The translations under genes and the position numbers were made by a program. DNA of 64,000 nt from Oscillospiraceae bacterium (GTDB lineage: Bacteria; Bacillota; Clostridia; Oscillospirales; Acutalibacteraceae): the NCBI GenBank assembly GCA_015066385.1, contig SVOJ01000008.1, forward strand, positions 1 through 64,000. The letters run 5' to 3'. This document shows, in pieces, positions 59,642 to 64,000 of the stretch. The notes below the pieces were generated by a model that was not told where the DNA came from, made no database searches, and worked only from the letters and a program-made list of their open reading frames with translations. Each line of letters opens with the position of its first letter. Position 1 is the stretch's first letter.

Positions 59642-61438
59642 ATGACAGAAAACAGACTGATCGGCTCCTATCCCGTCATCGGTATCCGTCCCGTCATCGA
59701 CGGACGCAGAGGCCCGCTGAAGGTCCGCGAATCCCTTGAAGATCAGACAATGGGTATGGCACAGGCCGCCAAGAAACTGTTTGAAGAAAATCTTTGCTAT
59801 TCCAACGGCGAACCCGTCCGTGTTGTTATTGCAGACACCACCATCGGCCGCGTTGCCGAAGCCGCCGCTTGTGCAGATAAATTCAAAAGAGAAGGCGTGG
59901 ACATCACCTTGTCCGTCACTCCCTGCTGGTGCTACGGCTCGGAAACCATGGATATGGATCCCAACACCATCAAAGGTGTATGGGGCCTGAACGCAACCGA
60001 AAGACCGGGTGCCGTTTACCTTGCATCCGTTCTTGCCGCCCACGCACAGAAGGGTCTGCCCGCATTCGGCATTTACGGCAAGGATGTTGTGGATGCCGAT
60101 GATATGCGCATTCCCGCTGACGTAGAAGAAAAACTGCTTCGCTTTGCAAAGGCCGCTGTTGCCGCCGCTACCATGAGAGGCAAGAGCTATCTGCAGATCG
60201 GTTCCATCTGCATGGGTATTGCAGGTTCTTCCATCGACCCGAACTTCCTCGAAGAATACCTCGGCATGCGTGTTGAATCCGTTGACGAAGTGGAAATTAT
60301 CCGCCGCATGACCGAAGGCATCTATGACGAAGAAGAATTCCAAAGAGCCCTCAAGTGGACAAAAGAAAAATGTCCCGAAGGCTTCGACAAGAACCCCGAA
60401 TTCGTCCGCAAGTCCGACGAACAGAAGGAACAGGATTGGGAATTTGTTGTCAAAATGATGTGCATCATCAAGGACCTCATGAACGGCAACAAGAACCTTC
60501 CCGCAGGCCGTGAAGAAGAAATGGTCGGCCACAATGCCATCGCCGCCGGTTTCCAGGGTCAGCGTCAGTGGACAGACTTCTATCCCAACGCAGACTTTGC
60601 AGAAGCACTGCTCAACACCTCTTTCGACTGGAACGGCATCCGCGAACCCTACATTCTTGCCACCGAAAACGACGTTCTCAACGGTATTTCCATGCTGTTC
60701 ATGAAGTTGCTCACCAACCGTCCGCAGATGTTTGCAGACGTGCGTACCTGCTGGAACGGCGAATCCATCAAGCGTGTCACCGGTTACGACATCGAAGGCC
60801 ATGCAAAGGATGCAAACGGCCTGATTCATCTTATCAACTCCGGTGCCTGCTGTCTTGACGCCTGCGGCGAAGCCAAGAACGCAGACGGCAACGGCGAAAT
60901 CAAAGAATGGTACAATGTGACTGAGGAGGATATGGAAACAATCCTCAAGGCTACCACATGGAATGCCGCAGACAACGGCTATTTCAGAGGCGGCGGATAT
61001 TCTTCCCGTTTCCTCACCAGAGCCGAAATGCCCGCTACCATGATCCGTCTGAATCTCGTCAAGGGCCTCGGTCCCTGCATCCAGATCTGCGAAGGCTGGA
61101 CGGTCAACCTGCCCGACGAAGTTTCCGACATCATCTGGAAACGTACCGACTACACATGGCCCTGCACATGGTTTGCTCCGCGTTGCGACGATTCTGCCGC
61201 ATTCGCAAGTGCTTATGACCTGATGAACCACTGGGGTGCCAACCACGGTGCAATCTCCTACGGCCACATCGGTGCAGACATCATCACACTGTGCTCCATG
61301 CTCAGAATCCCCGTCAGCATGCACAACGTGCCCGATGAAAAAATCTTCCGTCCCGCTTGCTGGAACGCATTCGGCACCAAGGATCTCGAAAGTGCAGACT
61401 TCCGTGCCTGTGAAGCCTACGGCCCGCTTTACAAATAA
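59642..61438 (+). CDS. fucI: L-fucose isomerase
   Basis: [28 protein letters not shown]; overall FucI-type sequence. Confidence 0.9.
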   Translation: MTENRLIGSYPVIGIRPVIDGRRGPLKVRESLEDQTMGMAQAAKKLFEENLCYSNGEPVRVVIADTTIGRVAEAAACADKFKREGVDITLSVTPCWCYGSETMDMDPNTIKGVWGLNATERPGAVYLASVLAAHAQKGLPAFGIYGKDVVDADDMRIPADVEEKLLRFAKAAVAAATMRGKSYLQIGSICMGIAGSSIDPNFLEEYLGMRVESVDEVEIIRRMTEGIYDEEEFQRALKWTKEKCPEGFDKNPEFVRKSDEQKEQDWEFVVKMMCIIKDLMNGNKNLPAGREEEMVGHNAIAAGFQGQRQWTDFYPNADFAEALLNTSFDWNGIREPYILATENDVLNGISMLFMKLLTNRPQMFADVRTCWNGESIKRVTGYDIEGHAKDANGLIHLINSGACCLDACGEAKNADGNGEIKEWYNVTEEDMETILKATTWNAADNGYFRGGGYSSRFLTRAEMPATMIRLNLVKGLGPCIQICEGWTVNLPDEVSDIIWKRTDYTWPCTWFAPRCDDSAAFASAYDLMNHWGANHGAISYGHIGADIITLCSMLRIPVSMHNVPDEKIFRPACWNAFGTKDLESADFRACEAYGPLYK

Positions 61439-61445
61439 GCGATCG

Positions 61446-61472
61446 AACCCCCGTTCATCGAACGGGGGTTTT
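61446..61472 (+). terminator. Terminator of the glycolysis/fucI cluster
   Basis: aacccccgttcatcgaacgggggtttt. Confidence 0.85.
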
Positions 61473-61494
61473 AAAATGGAGGATAAACCGTAAT

Positions 61495-61719
61495 AATGCA
61501 AAATGCAAGAATGCAAAATGCAAAATTAAAGGGTCGCTTACGCTCCGATTATAGAGCATAAATAACTTTGATTTTAATACAAAGCCTCATTTTTTAATTT
61601 ATTTTTGTAAAGGATGCCACAAAATTACCGTTGCTCGCACAAGATTAAAATTTATATCTTCTATAAATGCCAACGCAGTTCCGATAATTTTGCATTTTGC
61701 ATTTTTCATTTTGCATTCA
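61495..61719. mobile_element. MITE-like element, AATGCAAAATGCA family, copy B
   Basis: aatgcaaaatgca...aaaatta.ggGTCG..GCTCCGATTATA and ttctata.atg.caacgc...aattttgcattttgcatt shared with copy A. Confidence 0.8.
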
Positions 61720-61818
61720 GGGCAACAGCCCGATAAACTCCAATTTCCACTCTCCGTAGGTTGTCTTCTGTTACGGTATGTATTATACTATTACCATATC
61801 GCCAAAAGGAGAGAACCT

Positions 61819-62403
61819 ATGAATACCTATGTAACCGGACAGACCATCAAAAAACTGCGTGAAGCCAAAGGCTTAACCCAGTCTGACCTTGCAGACCGCA
61901 TCGGTGTCAGCAGTAAAGCCGTTTCCAAATGGGAAACCGCCAAAGGTCTGCCCGATATTTCTTTGTTGGAACCCTTAAGCCTTGCCCTCGGCGTTTCGGT
62001 GTCGGAACTGCTGTCCGGCAATACGGTCGTCAATAAAAACATTTCATCCAATATTCTCTTTTCAAAATTCTATGTCTGCCCCGTCTGCGGCAACATTATC
62101 CATGCAACAGGGGAAAGTGTGATTTCCTGCTGCGGCATCACCTTGCCGCCGCTGGAAGCGGAAGACACGGACGAAGACCACACCGTCACCATCGAACCCG
62201 TTGAGGATGAAAAATTCATCACCGTCAAGCACCCCATGACCAAAAGCCATTTTATTTCGTTTTTGGCCTATGTCACCTCCGACAAGGTGCACTTTGTCAA
62301 ACTCTACCCCGAAGGCAACGCAGAAACAAGAATGCAGTTCCGCGGCAGGGGATATCTGTATCTGTATTGCAACAAACACGGCTTGATGAAAGTCAGGGTA
62401 TAA
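61819..62403 (+). CDS. XRE-family regulator with C-terminal Cys-containing domain
   Basis: TIKKLREAKGLTQSDLADRIGVSSKAVSKWETAKGLPDISLLEPLS; CPVCGNIIHATGESVISCCG. Confidence 0.88.
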   Translation: MNTYVTGQTIKKLREAKGLTQSDLADRIGVSSKAVSKWETAKGLPDISLLEPLSLALGVSVSELLSGNTVVNKNISSNILFSKFYVCPVCGNIIHATGESVISCCGITLPPLEAEDTDEDHTVTIEPVEDEKFITVKHPMTKSHFISFLAYVTSDKVHFVKLYPEGNAETRMQFRGRGYLYLYCNKHGLMKVRV

Positions 62404-62497
62404 AAAATTTATATTTCCTGTTATTTCTATTGCTGTTTTCCGTAAAATGTGGTAAGATAATAAGCAAGATAATAAGCAAGTTAAAGGAGAAAAAGTG

Positions 62498-63490
62498 ATG
62501 TCGGATTATGTCCCTCCTTATCAGATCACCGATAAAATACTGACCCTTGTTGCTTTGATTTCCGAAAAAATCGGAAGGATCACCCAACGAAGCAATCTTG
62601 ATGCAAAACCACATCTGCGAAAAAACAATAAAATAAAATCCATTCATTCTTCCCTTGCCATAGAAGCCAATTCACTGACCCTCGGTGAGGTGAAGGATGT
62701 TATCAACGGCAAAACCGTCCTCGGTGCGGAAAAAGAAATTCAGGAAGTCAAAAATGCATATGCCGCTTATGACGAAATTGCAAGTCTTGATGTTTACAGT
62801 CTGCAGGAACTGCAAAGATTGCACGGCATTATGACAAAATATTTGACGGATGTCAGCGGTTCTTTCCGACTTGGCGAAGAGGGTGTTTTCAGCGACGGAA
62901 AGTGCATTTTTATGGCACCGCCGGCAAAACTTGTCCCGTCTCTTATGGAAGATTTATTCGCATGGATGAAACGCAGTCAGGGCATTGTGCATCCGCTGAT
63001 TCTTTCTGCTGTTTTTCATTATGAGTTTGTTTTCATTCACCCGTTTACCGACGGCAACGGCAGAATGGCAAGGCTCTGGCACACGGCAATTCTTGCAAAA
63101 TGGCAGCCGATTTTTGAGTTTATCCCGATTGAAAGTCAGATTGAAAAATTTCAAAACGGCTATTATGATGCGATTTCAAAATGCCACACTAACGGCAGCA
63201 GCACCGTGTTTATAGAATTCATGCTTGAGCAGATCAATACGGTTCTGGATGAAATCAGCATTGCTGTAACGGCACCGGGCAGCCATGTTTCGGAATATGT
63301 CAGCCGCTTGCTGTCGGCTATGGAATACGATACCCCGTATTCATCGAATGAACTGCTTGCATTATTGGGGCTTAAATCCAAAGAAACTTTACGCAAGAAT
63401 TACCTCATCCCCGCAATCCGGGACAATTTGATCTGCATGACCGAGCCCGATAAACCCAACAGCAGAAATCAGAGATATATAAAGAAATAA
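62498..63490 (+). CDS. Fic-family protein (putative AMP transferase)
   Basis: HPFTDGNGRMARLWH Fic motif; HSSLAIEANSLTLGEV inhibitory-helix-like motif. Confidence 0.92.
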   Translation: MSDYVPPYQITDKILTLVALISEKIGRITQRSNLDAKPHLRKNNKIKSIHSSLAIEANSLTLGEVKDVINGKTVLGAEKEIQEVKNAYAAYDEIASLDVYSLQELQRLHGIMTKYLTDVSGSFRLGEEGVFSDGKCIFMAPPAKLVPSLMEDLFAWMKRSQGIVHPLILSAVFHYEFVFIHPFTDGNGRMARLWHTAILAKWQPIFEFIPIESQIEKFQNGYYDAISKCHTNGSSTVFIEFMLEQINTVLDEISIAVTAPGSHVSEYVSRLLSAMEYDTPYSSNELLALLGLKSKETLRKNYLIPAIRDNLICMTEPDKPNSRNQRYIKK

Positions 63491-63601
63491 GCAAAAAAGC
63501 AAAACCTCCTTGTTCCGGAAAGCGGAGCAGGGAGGGCTTAGTATTTATAAATCAGGTTTTGATAAAAGACAGATTTTCCAATTTCTATTTATTTTCCTTT
63601 G

Positions 63602-64000
63602 TCAATAATTATTATCATAGTTATTGTTTTCCTCGGCTGAAATACTGTCTTTAATAGAATCAATTCGGTCATTTATGTCATCAATATAATCGTCTAAATC
63701 AGACATATCTGACCTGATATCAGAAATTTCTCCCTGCAAATCATCTAATGAAGATTCAAGACTTTCGATTTTTCCATACAATCCTTTCATTGCCAGTATA
63801 AATTCTACTTTCAGCCCTTTATCATCTAATGAAAACAAGCGGTTTCTTTCAATCGCAATTTCGTCTTTTTCGCGTTGAAGCTGTTCTTGTTTCTTTTTAG
63901 CATCTCTTTCTTGAGAAGCTAATTGCTTTTTTCTATATTCACTGTCAACTTTTTGCTGTTCTGCAATGCGTTGTTCCTTTTTTAACGAGCGTATTTCATC
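63602..64000 (-). CDS. Coiled-coil protein, truncated by window edge
   Basis: Frame of the 63602-63838 ORF stays open to 64000: DEIRSLKKEQRIAEQQKVDSEYRKKQLASQERDAKKKQEQLQREKDEIAIERNRLFSLDDKG... Confidence 0.75.
   Translation of the reverse strand, partial: DEIRSLKKEQRIAEQQKVDSEYRKKQLASQERDAKKKQEQLQREKDEIAIERNRLFSLDDKGLKVEFILAMKGLYGKIESLESSLDDLQGEISDIRSDMSDLDDYIDDINDRIDSIKDSISAEENNNYDNNY

Overview
64 kb window of a low/mid-GC Firmicutes (Clostridia, probably Oscillospiraceae-like) chromosome. The SpoIIE homologue, the dockerin-type secreted proteins and the codon usage point there; this is inference. Most of it is ordinary single-copy chromosome: glyQS-type glycyl-tRNA synthetase, glnS+gltX, rpe, greA, ispD, folD, mecA-like, spoIIE, malQ, GH92, a GPH transporter, ABC transporters, and a pgk-tpiA-gpmI-fucI cluster. 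Accessory content: an intact HepT/MntA pair, two ECF-sigma modules with a tandem duplication, an AAA_14/DUF4143 ATPase flanked by direct repeats, a Fic protein beside an XRE regulator, and at least three MITE-like families. The most interesting signal is three copies of a ~210-216 bp unit at 27494-27804, 28789-29099 and 29108-29416. Each unit has a 29-31 codon ORF (M/V-P-[IV]-T-L-T-F-H-...-N-N-R-H-[SP]-[AG]-[KR]-stop) whose Shine-Dalgarno lies in a perfect CCTCC-GAAA-GGAGG hairpin. Each unit has near-consensus sigma-A promoters (TTGACA, 17 nt, TATAAT-like) at BOTH ends firing inward, a central hairpin with a U-tract on the antisense side and compensatory changes, and a distal sense-strand terminator overlapping the antisense promoter. 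This architecture resembles a type I toxin-antitoxin (small peptide mRNA plus convergent antisense RNA), and I do not recognise the peptide family. No rRNA, tRNA or CRISPR was found.
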